64,000 bases of DNA from JARYMI01 sp037444845. GTDB lineage: Bacteria; Acidobacteriota; Aminicenantia; Aminicenantales; UBA8522. The notes under the pieces were generated by a model. It was not told the origin of the DNA. It saw only the letters and a list, made by a program, of their open reading frames with translations, and ran no database searches. Made by a program: the position numbers and the translations under genes. The stretch is from positions 62,001 to 126,000 of the forward strand of contig JBBILQ010000001.1 in the NCBI GenBank assembly GCA_037444845.1. The letters run 5' to 3'. Of the stretch, positions 9,453 to 17,566 are shown piece after piece; the first letter of the stretch is position 1, and the number at the start of each line of letters is the position of its first letter.

Positions 9453-11088
9453 CGGGCGTCACGATCGCAGCGAATACGCTATCCTCTTCTTCCCAGGTAG
9501 CCAGATGCTTCTGTTCGTCCTGGCTGAGCGGGTCATTCCTTTTCAGCCAATCGACGAGCGTTTTAGCTCTTTGGAAGTGCTCAGCGGCCCTGTTTTCTGC
9601 GTAATCGCGGGCTGTCCAGGTTGAAATGAGAAAAGGCCAGTCCGAGCTCTCCAGGAGAAACTTTTCACGGATGAATTGCCTGTACAGCTCAGGTTTTTTT
9701 TTGGCCAGAGAAAGCGGCAGCCGCTGGTCTTCCTCCTCCACCCAATAGATTTTTTCCCATATCCAGGCCGTGTCATCGTTGAACCAGATCCAGTGGAATC
9801 CCCCTGTTCCCCACGAGCCTTCGGGGAGGCTGACGAGGACATGAGGGCGGAGCGCCTCTAAGCAATCGGTTGCCTTGTGAGGTTTCACTTCCCTCTCGTA
9901 AAATTTTTTTATCACTAAATAAAGCCATTCTGGGCCCTCGAACCACCAGTGACCAAAAAGCTCTGTATCATAGAGCGCGGCGACCGCGCCCTCGTCCTGT
10001 CCGTTCAGGCTGGCCGCAACAGAATCCACGAAATGCGCGGCATTTTCGTCTAGCCTCTCTTGAATCCTGCCCGGGTCGTAGGGTTGTTTATCGCCGAGGT
10101 CGGCGTCGCTTGAAGTAATCCGCCAGTAGCGCATGCCGCCCGGGAAATGTTTTTTGTGAAATTCAAGATACCAGCCGTCGCCGGGGTAGCCTGACTTTCC
10201 GCTCCAAACCTGCACTCCCGATTTATCGTCCCGGACAAAAAACGGGACTCGCGAAGGATCAGCCAGGTAAGGAAAGTAGGGCGAGCCAGCAGCTTGTTTT
10301 CCGGTCTCGTAGCCCTTCCTGAATTTCTCCCAGAGAAGCTTGAGAGCCGGAAAGCGGTCGAGGTAGACGCCCCTGACCTCTCCGCCGCTGAGAAGGTGAG
10401 TGTCAACAAAGAAATAGCCCAACCCTTCTTCCCCCAAGATTTCGTCAACCCCCAGCCTGGGCACAGAACCGCCGCTCCCGATAGGCCGTTTCCAGGCGTA
10501 CCGCGGCCGGTAGGCGCATTCAGGGAGCCAGAATCCTTGCGGGTCACGGCCGAAGTGCTGGCGGTAGACCGACTTTCCCTGGCGAACCTGCCGCCGGAGG
10601 CTTTCGTCCCGGGAAAGGAGGGGGAAGTAGGCGTGCGTGGCCGCTGAGGTCAGGACCTCAATCAGGCCTTCATCCTGCAGTTTCCGGAACCCTCCCAGGA
10701 TGTCCTCCTTCCAGGTGTTGGTAAAAGCATCGCAGACCTTTTGATACCATGATTCCCAGTAAAAGGTCAGCGAGAGCAGAGTCCTGTTTCCTGTTTTCTC
10801 GAAATACGCCCTGTCCTGGCGAGCGATATCGATTTTCATCTGGAGATAATTTTTAAACCCTGAAGCAAAGCTTCTGCTTTTAAGCTGCTCCATCAGCACG
10901 GGCGTGAAGGAGATGTTGACGTTGGGAGCAAAACCTTCATCTTTGAGGCGGTAGAAAACGTCTAACAGCGGCAGGTAGCTCTCTGCCGCCGCCTCGTGGA
11001 GCCAGTCCACCCCGTGAGGCCAATTCCCGTGAGCCAGGACATAGGGAATGTGACTGTGGAGGACTAAAGAGAAAAATTTAGACGCCAC
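9436..11088 (-). CDS. GH57 family 1,4-alpha-glucan branching enzyme
   Basis: The enzyme adds alpha-1,6 branches to glycogen. It matches the GH57/DUF1957 branching enzymes of Thermus and Thermococcus: N-terminal LVLHSHIPYV, the nucleophile Glu in WLPECAYRP (near 187), the acid Asp in YDTELFGHWWFEGP (near 373), and the helical DUF1957 C-terminal part. Length 550 fits the 520-570 core. No GH13 glgB is present in the window, so this is the likely branching activity. It overlaps the upstream GH57 gene by 11 bases and glgC by 17. Confidence 0.9.
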   Translation of the reverse strand: MASKFFSLVLHSHIPYVLAHGNWPHGVDWLHEAAAESYLPLLDVFYRLKDEGFAPNVNISFTPVLMEQLKSRSFASGFKNYLQMKIDIARQDRAYFEKTGNRTLLSLTFYWESWYQKVCDAFTNTWKEDILGGFRKLQDEGLIEVLTSAATHAYFPLLSRDESLRRQVRQGKSVYRQHFGRDPQGFWLPECAYRPRYAWKRPIGSGGSVPRLGVDEILGEEGLGYFFVDTHLLSGGEVRGVYLDRFPALKLLWEKFRKGYETGKQAAGSPYFPYLADPSRVPFFVRDDKSGVQVWSGKSGYPGDGWYLEFHKKHFPGGMRYWRITSSDADLGDKQPYDPGRIQERLDENAAHFVDSVAASLNGQDEGAVAALYDTELFGHWWFEGPEWLYLVIKKFYEREVKPHKATDCLEALRPHVLVSLPEGSWGTGGFHWIWFNDDTAWIWEKIYWVEEEDQRLPLSLAKKKPELYRQFIREKFLLESSDWPFLISTWTARDYAENRAAEHFQRAKTLVDWLKRNDPLSQDEQKHLATWEEEDSVFAAIVTPDGDLI

Positions 11089-13036
11089 TTTTTGCTCTCA
11101 AGATGACGTTGAAAGAAAAGCTTTGCTTCTGGTCCAGGATGATATGCCAATGCGGCAGGAAACACATGCCCTGATGAATTATATCATAACCCTCTTCGGA
11201 TTGGGAGAGCGTCTGAAGCGGAAAATGCCAAATCTCTGGCGCAGGGGCAAATTCGAGCTCGAGCCTTCCGCCGAGAACGATCAGTTTTCCCGTTTTTTCC
11301 TCCCACTCATCGGCCAGCAGATAAAGATTCCATTCCGAGCCGAAAAGCAAAGAGAGTTCCATGGAGGAATCGGTGCTGACCACACAGGTGATGCTGACTT
11401 GCCCATCTCGGGGCTCAATTTCTTTTTTGACGAGGATGGGCGCCCTCTCTCCATCAACCCAGACATGTCCGTGCCTCTTGAGGAGGAGACGGCCCTGTCT
11501 AAGCTCTGGTTCGTATTCCTGGTTAACGAAATCTCCCTGTTCGCCATAGGTAATCCGGCGAAAGTCCTCCAGGCTCGTGCGGGGATGAAGAAAATGGTCA
11601 AGGAGTGAAAACCGCGGATGCCAGTCATAACGGAGAAGAGCTTCGGCTTCGAGAGGAATCTTTTTGGCCAGCTCGTGGATACTTTTCCCCTCTCCGGGCT
11701 CCTCCTGTGCGCGGTGGTAGGATTCTTCCCTGCGGGAGAGGACATTCGAAAGGTTTCGGGAAAGCGGCCTGAAGTCGATCTCGACCAGGCTGCCTCCGAA
11801 CGACGGCTTGGCCAGCAAGCCGAAGAAGGCATCGCGGTAAAAAAACTCCTCCCTGCCGTCGAGGTCATAGTCTGTTTTTTCCCAGCCCGGCCGGAGTCTT
11901 GCTTTCTTTTCCGCCTCTAAAAGATGGAAATAGGCCGCTTGCCGGAGATGAGGAAGGTAGAGACCACCGAAAACGCCATGCCAGTAGGCGTCGTTGCACT
12001 GGCCTCGATAAAGTTCCCGTGCCGCTTCCGGGATAGAGGGTCTCTGTTGTCCGACCGCTCGCGAAAGGAAGAGCATGCGCTTGTGGAGGTGGTTGCTTTC
12101 AGGGTACTTGACGAAAAATTCCCTGAAGAAGCCCCCCCTGAGAAGCCTTCGGGATTCGGGCGAGCTTTCTTTCTTGAGTTCCTTGAGCCGGCGGTAGTCT
12201 TCAGGTTCGAGAATCCACTCCATCATCTCCTCATAGGAAGCGGGCGGGATGTAAACCAGGCTGAAGGATGGGCCTGTATCCAGGTATTCCGAATAGGTCA
12301 TGGTCTGGATTGATTCTCTTTCAAGATATTCAAGAAAAGTCCTCAGCCACCTCTCCTCATAAACCCACTGCCTTGTGCCCGGCCAGAGGCCAAACTTCTC
12401 GCCATCATCGGCGAGGATGGCCAGGCCGCCTCCAGCCTCGATTTCTTTGAAATAGGGGTTGATGTCATTGATCTGGCGGAAGGGAATGAGGTAGCGGAGT
12501 TTTTTGTCGATAGGAAAGAGGACCAAGGAATTTCCTTCCTCTTCTGTCATGTACGGACAGTGGATATCCCTTACTCCAGCATAATGAAAATGTTCTTCAT
12601 CGAGAAGCGTGTACTCGATTCCAGCCAGAGCTAGGGTCTTGGCCAGCTGAGGTTCCCAGACTCTTTCAGTCAGCCAAGCGCCGCGCGGCCTGACGCCGAA
12701 GTTCTCCTCCAGGAATTGGCGCATCAACCGGAGCTGGCCCTGCCGGTCTTCTTCAGGAATGACGGATAGGACGGGTTCGTAGAACCCGCCCCCTAAAAGC
12801 TCGGCCTGGCCCCGGCAGGCCATCTCTTTGACCAAGTCCCAGCATGATTTTTCATGGGATTCCATGTATTCCCACAGCGGCCCAGAGATGTGAAGGGCAA
12901 ATTTGATACCCGGGTGTTCGGCCATTTCCTCGAGGAAAGGCCGGTAACAGTCGCGGAAAGCCTTCTTGAAGACGGCGGGAAAATTCCCCACCGGTTGATG
13001 GTTGTGAACGCCGAAAAGAAAAATTAAATCACTCAC
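11078..13036 (-). CDS. GH57 4-alpha-glucanotransferase / alpha-amylase
   Basis: The 652-residue product matches the Thermococcus litoralis 4-alpha-glucanotransferase branch of GH57 (about 659 residues). The barrel opens with FGVHNHQPVGNF. The nucleophile is E124 in WLTERVWEP, and the acid lies in the DDGEKFG-WPG motif (D210/D211). DUF1925/1926-type beta domains make up the C-terminal half. A longer frame runs to 13243, but it lies inside the upstream gene. The GTG at 13036 is preferred because it overlaps the upstream stop (GTGAGTGA), is preceded by GGAAAGGA, and begins at the conserved strand. It should rearrange maltodextrins or glycogen chains. Confidence 0.9.
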   Translation of the reverse strand: MSDLIFLFGVHNHQPVGNFPAVFKKAFRDCYRPFLEEMAEHPGIKFALHISGPLWEYMESHEKSCWDLVKEMACRGQAELLGGGFYEPVLSVIPEEDRQGQLRLMRQFLEENFGVRPRGAWLTERVWEPQLAKTLALAGIEYTLLDEEHFHYAGVRDIHCPYMTEEEGNSLVLFPIDKKLRYLIPFRQINDINPYFKEIEAGGGLAILADDGEKFGLWPGTRQWVYEERWLRTFLEYLERESIQTMTYSEYLDTGPSFSLVYIPPASYEEMMEWILEPEDYRRLKELKKESSPESRRLLRGGFFREFFVKYPESNHLHKRMLFLSRAVGQQRPSIPEAARELYRGQCNDAYWHGVFGGLYLPHLRQAAYFHLLEAEKKARLRPGWEKTDYDLDGREEFFYRDAFFGLLAKPSFGGSLVEIDFRPLSRNLSNVLSRREESYHRAQEEPGEGKSIHELAKKIPLEAEALLRYDWHPRFSLLDHFLHPRTSLEDFRRITYGEQGDFVNQEYEPELRQGRLLLKRHGHVWVDGERAPILVKKEIEPRDGQVSITCVVSTDSSMELSLLFGSEWNLYLLADEWEEKTGKLIVLGGRLELEFAPAPEIWHFPLQTLSQSEEGYDIIHQGMCFLPHWHIILDQKQSFSFNVILRAKSGV

Positions 13037-14375
13037 CGCGGGAATCCTTTCCTCCTTGCCGTTGAGCTCTTCGCAGGTAACCATCGAACAGGGCCGCGAA
13101 TTCGGCCACTCCGGCCGCGTCGTCTTCACCAAACCACCAGAACCAGTCCGAACCCTCGGCCACATAAATCTCTTCCGAGGGACCGCATTCTTGCCTGGCC
13201 AGGGAAAGCCTTTCCCAGGCCGCGTTCTTGGCCGGATGGCCAACCCACCGGGAAAAACTCCCCAGCCAGGTGCCGGGGACCAACTCGACCTCTTCCCGCG
13301 GAGGATTGAGTTCCAAATAATCCTTAAGGAGGATGGGCGTTAGGCCGTCTTTTGCCATGAGCCGGCCGTAGAGCTCACGGAGGAAAGAAACCCCGTTATC
13401 CCTGTAGCCAGCCCAGGGATTTTCTCCGTCCAGGGCAATCACACAGATGCCCTGGTTTGCCTGGGCTCTCATCCGCTCGTCCAGCTTGCTCTCAAAATGG
13501 CTGACCGCGTTTTTTGCATCCCAGCGCTGGTATTCGAAACTGATGAGGTCCGAGAGCTCCCGGTCGCGGAAAAAAATGGCCAAGTCCTGGCAGGAGTAAG
13601 GTTTTGTCAGCAAAGCTCTGTCTGGAGCCTTTTTCAGGCTTTGCCACAGGAGGTTTTCGTCTGTGACGGCGTAAGAAAAGCCTTCCCTGGCGACCGCCCT
13701 GGCCACGTCCAGGCTTATGCCGCCTTCTGAGGGCCAGAACCCCCTCGCGCAGCGGCTGAAGACCTCATTGAAGTACTTTCTGCCTTTCGAGATCTGCGCT
13801 TTCCCATCCTCCGGGTGTTTGAAAGGAAGAGCCGGCATGATTGGCTCGTTTCCGACACCAAGGTCAAAAAGAAGAGGAAGGAGGGGGTGATAATACGCCG
13901 ATGTCGTGAGTTCGGCTTTGTCCTCCAGCCAGAGCCTTTTATAGAAGGGTATCACTTTCTTGTGGACATCTTTTTGAAGGCTGAGCAGGGAATCTTTCTC
14001 TTGTCCCGCCTGAATGACGGGCGAAAAGATCGACCGAAGAACTCGAAGTTGAAGTTCCTTGTTATCCGTTTCTTTTTCTCCCCGAGGCATGAATCCGGAA
14101 AGCAAGACTACATCAGAAGCCGCCAACTCCTGCGGGTTTTTTTCCAAAGCCTCCTTGAGAGAATCACGAGCTCCTCCCCGGCTGTAATCCTCAGCCTGCT
14201 CGAGGAGGCAGGGAACGAGGTTAAAAACACACGGAAATCCTGATTCCTCCGCTAAGTAGGCCATCTGATAATAGTTCTTAGTCAGGTGGTAGTTCACATA
14301 AGGAAGGAGGTATCGGCTGTTCCCTGGGTCCCTGTAAATGGGTTGGTGATGGTGCCAGAGGATGGATAAATACAT
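13029..14375 (-). CDS. GH57 alpha-amylase / amylopullulanase-type hydrolase
   Basis: This third GH57 protein (448 residues) belongs to the amylopullulanase-like branch: N-terminal LWHHHQPIYRD, VNYHLTKNYYQMA, the nucleophile Glu in GFWPSEGGIS (near 216), the acid Asp in IALDGENPWAGY (near 316), and the late aromatic patch SDWFWWFGEDD. No leader peptide is seen, so it acts inside the cell, probably trimming or debranching glycogen. It lies 18 bases after the small ORF downstream of the operon promoter and is the first enzyme gene of the operon. Whether it prefers alpha-1,4 or alpha-1,6 links cannot be told. Confidence 0.88.
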   Translation of the reverse strand: MYLSILWHHHQPIYRDPGNSRYLLPYVNYHLTKNYYQMAYLAEESGFPCVFNLVPCLLEQAEDYSRGGARDSLKEALEKNPQELAASDVVLLSGFMPRGEKETDNKELQLRVLRSIFSPVIQAGQEKDSLLSLQKDVHKKVIPFYKRLWLEDKAELTTSAYYHPLLPLLFDLGVGNEPIMPALPFKHPEDGKAQISKGRKYFNEVFSRCARGFWPSEGGISLDVARAVAREGFSYAVTDENLLWQSLKKAPDRALLTKPYSCQDLAIFFRDRELSDLISFEYQRWDAKNAVSHFESKLDERMRAQANQGICVIALDGENPWAGYRDNGVSFLRELYGRLMAKDGLTPILLKDYLELNPPREEVELVPGTWLGSFSRWVGHPAKNAAWERLSLARQECGPSEEIYVAEGSDWFWWFGEDDAAGVAEFAALFDGYLRRAQRQGGKDSRGE

Positions 14376-14393
14376 CGAGAGTTTTTCTCGCTT

Positions 14394-14507
14394 TCAGGCA
14401 TCGGCCTTTGGGGAAGACTTGCTTTCCCAGACCTTGAGGATGTCAGCTCTGTCGATTTCTTCGATCCGCTTGGCCGTGTACGCGCGAAGGGCTGTGACGT
14501 AATTCAT
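14394..14507 (-). CDS. Short ORF, possible frameshifted tail of the zinc-ribbon protein
   Basis: This open frame of 37 residues (start MNYVTALRAY) begins four bases after the stop of the zinc-ribbon ORF and ends 18 bases before the first GH57 gene. The same frame stays open back to 14588, through the A-rich stretch that ends the upstream ORF. It may therefore be the displaced C-terminal half of one protein of about 95 residues. No domain is recognised. It could also be a real tiny gene or chance. Confidence 0.3.
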   Translation of the reverse strand: MNYVTALRAYTAKRIEEIDRADILKVWESKSSPKADA

Positions 14508-14511
14508 CAAC

Positions 14512-14682
14512 TCAGGTTTCTTCTTTTCTTCTTTTCTCCGCATTTTTCCAGTAATCCAGGCAGCTCGTATCGCAGAAATGCAGGACATAATCCTGCCCTT
14601 CGGCGTGCAGAGCAGCGGCCTTAGGGATCATTTTCTGACAAACATGGCAGGCGATTTTCTCGCTTTTTCCTTTTTTTTTCAT
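14512..14682 (-). CDS. Small zinc-ribbon (YHS/TRASH-like) protein
   Basis: A 56-residue ORF starting at the ATG at 14682. It has a basic N-terminus, then CHVC (C12, C15) and, 22 residues later, CDTSC (C37, C41), the spacing of a compact treble-clef metal site of YHS/TRASH type. AAAGGACC lies about 6 bases before the ATG. A strong promoter stands 40 bases upstream, which makes this the first gene of the glycogen operon. The end is A-rich, and a one-base shift there would fuse it to the next short frame. The role is unknown; small proteins of this shape often bind metal ions or sense them. Confidence 0.6.
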   Translation of the reverse strand: MKKKGKSEKIACHVCQKMIPKAAALHAEGQDYVLHFCDTSCLDYWKNAEKRRKEET

Positions 14683-14720
14683 CTTCTGGTCCTTTCAGGA
14701 AAACCTATTTTTTTATTATT

Positions 14721-14749
14721 ATTATAGTGAAGGTTTCCACGCAAAGCAA
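14721..14749 (-). promoter_or_regulatory. Sigma-70-like promoter of the GH57-glgC operon
   Basis: On the minus strand TTGCTT (14749-14744) is followed after exactly 17 bases by a perfect TATAAT (14726-14721). Transcription should start near 14714, about 30 bases before the zinc-ribbon ATG, and run leftward through the GH57 genes, glgC, the kinase, its receiver and galT. Confidence 0.65.
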
Positions 14750-14809
14750 AAAGGCCCGTCCGTTGGGTTTGTCATCCTTCGCCCAATTCCCTCGGCTCGC
14801 CCAAGGCGC

Positions 14810-14845
14810 CTTCAGGACGGCCCTTTGCGCCGGTCATAAAAATCA
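14810..14845 (+). repeat. Dispersed intergenic repeat B, copy 1
   Basis: A 36-base segment that matches 30 of 36 bases, without gaps, at 48430-48465. The core begins CTTCAGGAC and ends CATAAAAATCA. It sits in the 185-base gap between two leftward genes, just after the 3' end of the AICAR transformylase gene. The surrounding bases (about 14750-14865) hold no ORF. Confidence 0.6.
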
Positions 14846-14867
14846 GGTGTTAGTATTCTTCCCTGTC

Positions 14868-15947
14868 TCAACGATGGAGAAAGCTCCGCTCGCATTCTGT
14901 CTCGTCGGGGCGGCGCGTGACGATCATGGCCAGTCCCAGCACATTGGCCCTGTCAATGACCTCCTGATCACGGACGGAACCAAGGGGATAGATGATCGCT
15001 GTGATGCCGTTCGCGGCGGCGAGTTCCACGACATCGGGGAAAGGCATGAAGGCATCCGAGGCCAGGACGCAGTTTTCCGGGCCGTAGCCGCGCCGCGAAA
15101 ACCGGATGGCGCAATCCGCGGCGTCGATCCGGCTGCGCTGTCCAGACCCGATGCCATGAACCTTGTCCTTCTGCCCGATGACAACCGCGTTGGAGCGGGT
15201 GAAACAGGCGACGATCCAGTTGAACACCGCTGCGTCAAGCTCGTCTGCTGTGGGCCGCCGGTCGGAGACGACATCGACGTCCTGGATGAACCGGATCCTG
15301 GAATCAAACCTTTTCTGGACGAGCAGGCCGCCGGCAACCCGCTTGAATTCCAGACCGTTATCTGTCGCCTCCCTATCCACGGGGCTTCCCATTCTGACAA
15401 CACGCAGGGTCTTCCTTGCGGCCAATACCTCTAAGGCTTCTGGCGCGTAATCGGGCGCGTAGACGACCTCGATATTTCTCTGGCTTTCCACCAAAAGCCG
15501 GGCGAGGGGATCCGTAACACGGCCACTGAAGACATCGACACTCCCGAAATTGGAGAGAGGGTCGCTACCCCAGGCTTTGTCGAATGCCTCTTCGACTGTC
15601 TCCGCGACAGCCACTCCAGCGGGCATCTCGTGCTTGATCAACGCGCAGCTCGTTTGGTGAGGCCTTATTTCAGCCAGTTTCCGGACGATTCTTTGCCCCA
15701 GGTCCATGTCACCCATGTTGATATAGCTCAGCCCTTTGCTCCCTTCCTGCAGGACGCTCAGGGTAGCCATGTTCGGTCCAGTCGCGCCCTCTTCTGTATA
15801 GAAAGCGGCTGGATACCCGGGATTCTCGCCGTAGCGCATGGAAATTTTCTTGCGGAATTCCTGGCCGCCGAACGCGAGCTTTTCCGGAAAATCCTCCTCG
15901 ACTTTCCTGGAATACTGAAGCCGGGCTGACTTGTCTATTTTTTCCAT
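14868..15947 (-). CDS. Stand-alone AICAR transformylase (PurH C-terminal domain homologue)
   Basis: The protein (359 residues) corresponds to the formyltransferase half of bacterial PurH and lacks the N-terminal IMP cyclohydrolase half. It would transfer a formyl group from 10-formyl-THF to AICAR. Family landmarks are RYGENPGYPA, SYINMGDMD, the catalytic Lys-His pair in LIKHEMPAG, SDPLSNFGS, and SDAFMPFPD and YPLGSVRD near the end. The ATG at 15947 is chosen over one at 15989, which overlaps the upstream gene by 32 bases; GAGAGG lies before 15947. The next gene upstream supplies the missing cyclohydrolase. A formate-using variant cannot be excluded. Confidence 0.85.
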   Translation of the reverse strand: MEKIDKSARLQYSRKVEEDFPEKLAFGGQEFRKKISMRYGENPGYPAAFYTEEGATGPNMATLSVLQEGSKGLSYINMGDMDLGQRIVRKLAEIRPHQTSCALIKHEMPAGVAVAETVEEAFDKAWGSDPLSNFGSVDVFSGRVTDPLARLLVESQRNIEVVYAPDYAPEALEVLAARKTLRVVRMGSPVDREATDNGLEFKRVAGGLLVQKRFDSRIRFIQDVDVVSDRRPTADELDAAVFNWIVACFTRSNAVVIGQKDKVHGIGSGQRSRIDAADCAIRFSRRGYGPENCVLASDAFMPFPDVVELAAANGITAIIYPLGSVRDQEVIDRANVLGLAMIVTRRPDETECERSFLHR

Positions 15948-15957
15948 GGGCTTTACT

Positions 15958-16689
15958 TTACCTCTCGTTTTTATTGATGATGTGAACATCGAACTTCAGA
16001 TAATCTCGGCTTGACGCGTAGACACAGGCCACGGCGACCCGGTAGTCTCTGTCAGGGTCTTTGGGTTTGAGGGCTGAGTAGATGGCCTCGGCCATGGTGG
16101 CCGCGTCCATCGCCTTGATTTCCACGGCCAGGGGATCGCCAAAGAACGAAGGGAGGGGTGTTGCCTCTTTGCCGGTATAAGTGGTGATTATCCTCCCTTT
16201 TCCAGGCTCAAGACCATAAGGAAAGAACAGTTTTTCTGATGTGCCATTGCCGGCTCTCTTGATGATACTCAAACAAGCCCGTCCGCTGGGGCAAGCGCAG
16301 CCGCTGATCCTCGGGGTAAAATGAGGAGCATCTGGCTCATAGGACCAGTTGCTTAGGGCTTGTCTCAAGACATCCTCGGGGTCTTTTCTTTTCCCGAAAG
16401 CTCTTACGATTTCTTCTGTATGCCGTCCGTTGGAGATGGCAATGCCTTGGCCGATAGCAATGGCCCTGTAAATGAGAAGCTCAGCCTGATCCTTTTTTAT
16501 GGCTTCTTCGTCTGAAGGTTCGGTCCAGATGTTGCCGGCTTCGAGCTTCAGCCTCCTGGCCTGGCTGGAGGGCGACCTGCCGGTGATGGCGTATCCAGCA
16601 ATAACGTGCTCGGCAGTCCTGTCGAGGCCGATCAAGATAACCCGGCCGGGATAAGTCATGCCCTCCAGCACGGCCAGAGATTTGGTCAT
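15958..16689 (-). CDS. purO: IMP cyclohydrolase, archaeal PurO type
   Basis: PurO closes FAICAR to IMP, the last step of purine synthesis. It is the archaeal replacement for the cyclohydrolase half of PurH. The 243-residue sequence carries the family segments YAITGRSPSSQARR, AISNGRHTE and TRISGC/TPRISG-like central strands. It is read with the stand-alone AICAR transformylase 10 bases downstream, so together the two genes rebuild the function of bacterial PurH. No purine regulatory element is visible upstream. Confidence 0.85.
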   Translation of the reverse strand: MTKSLAVLEGMTYPGRVILIGLDRTAEHVIAGYAITGRSPSSQARRLKLEAGNIWTEPSDEEAIKKDQAELLIYRAIAIGQGIAISNGRHTEEIVRAFGKRKDPEDVLRQALSNWSYEPDAPHFTPRISGCACPSGRACLSIIKRAGNGTSEKLFFPYGLEPGKGRIITTYTGKEATPLPSFFGDPLAVEIKAMDAATMAEAIYSALKPKDPDRDYRVAVACVYASSRDYLKFDVHIINKNER

Positions 16690-16831
16690 CTCATTTCCTC
16701 TTCATGGACGCTCCATTGATAGCATAGAGAGGGGGTGAAGTCAAAGCTGCGCGCCTGGGGTCGCCGGGAGACGGGGCTTGAGCCATCCGCGGGAATGCGG
16801 TAGAATGACGGTTCTGGAAACGAGGAGAGCA

Positions 16832-17566
16832 ATGGAAAAGAAAATAGCGCCGCCCGAGATCGCTTACAAGAACATGGAGTTTCTCGAGTCCGAGGAGGCC
16901 CGGACGATCAGGATTCTGAGTGAAATCCTCGAACCGATGTACCGGCTGTCCAAATACAGAGTCCATACGACTGTGCTCTTCCTCGGCTCCTCCCGCGTCG
17001 AGCCTCAAAAGAAGACTTCTCCCCTGCTGAAATACTACTGGGATGCGGAAGAGCTGGCTTTTCGGCTGGCCACTTGGGCCATCAAGTTGAAGCCCAAGGG
17101 CAAGAATTTCGTCATCTGCACGGGCGGCGGACCGGGCATCATGGAGGCTGCCAACCGCGGCGCGTCCAGGGCTGGAGGCAAGTCGATCGGCATGAATATT
17201 TCGCTCCCCCTGGAGCAGGCTCCTAACCTCTACATTTCTCCCGAGCTCTCGTTCCTTTTCTATTATTTCTTCACTCGCAAGTTCTGGCTGATCAACAAGG
17301 CCAAGGCTGTCGTTGCTTTTCCGGGAGGGTTCGGCACCCTGGATGAGCTGTTTGAGACGTTGACCCTGATCCAGACAGAGAAAATCTCGAAAGAGGACCT
17401 GTTCATCATCCTCTACGGGAAAGAATACTGGCAGAAGGCGATCAATTTCGATGCCCTTATCGACATGGGCACAATCTCGCCGGAAGACGCCAGGCTTTTC
17501 TGTTTTTGCTCGACGCCGCGGGAAGCATTTGCCCTGCTGAGGGCAAGGCTCAGGAAATTCCTGTAG
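16832..17566 (+). CDS. LOG family protein (Rossmann nucleotide-binding, TIGR00730-like)
   Basis: LOG proteins hydrolyse nucleoside 5'-monophosphates (in plants, cytokinin ribotides) to base and ribose-5-phosphate. Both signature motifs are present: GGGPGIMEAANRG near residue 100 and PGGFGTLDE near 165. The ATG at 16832 follows GAGGAG and gives 244 residues; longer frames from 16778 or 16805 lack a ribosome site. TAGAAT at 16801-16806 could be its -10 box. It is divergent from purO, with 142 bases between the starts. The true substrate is unknown. Confidence 0.87.
   Translation: MEKKIAPPEIAYKNMEFLESEEARTIRILSEILEPMYRLSKYRVHTTVLFLGSSRVEPQKKTSPLLKYYWDAEELAFRLATWAIKLKPKGKNFVICTGGGPGIMEAANRGASRAGGKSIGMNISLPLEQAPNLYISPELSFLFYYFFTRKFWLINKAKAVVAFPGGFGTLDELFETLTLIQTEKISKEDLFIILYGKEYWQKAINFDALIDMGTISPEDARLFCFCSTPREAFALLRARLRKFL

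Noticed and set aside
13037..13243. N-terminal extension of the second GH57 frame
   Set aside because: It lies inside the upstream GH57 gene. The GTG at 13036 with GGAAAGGA gives the expected length and N-terminal strand.
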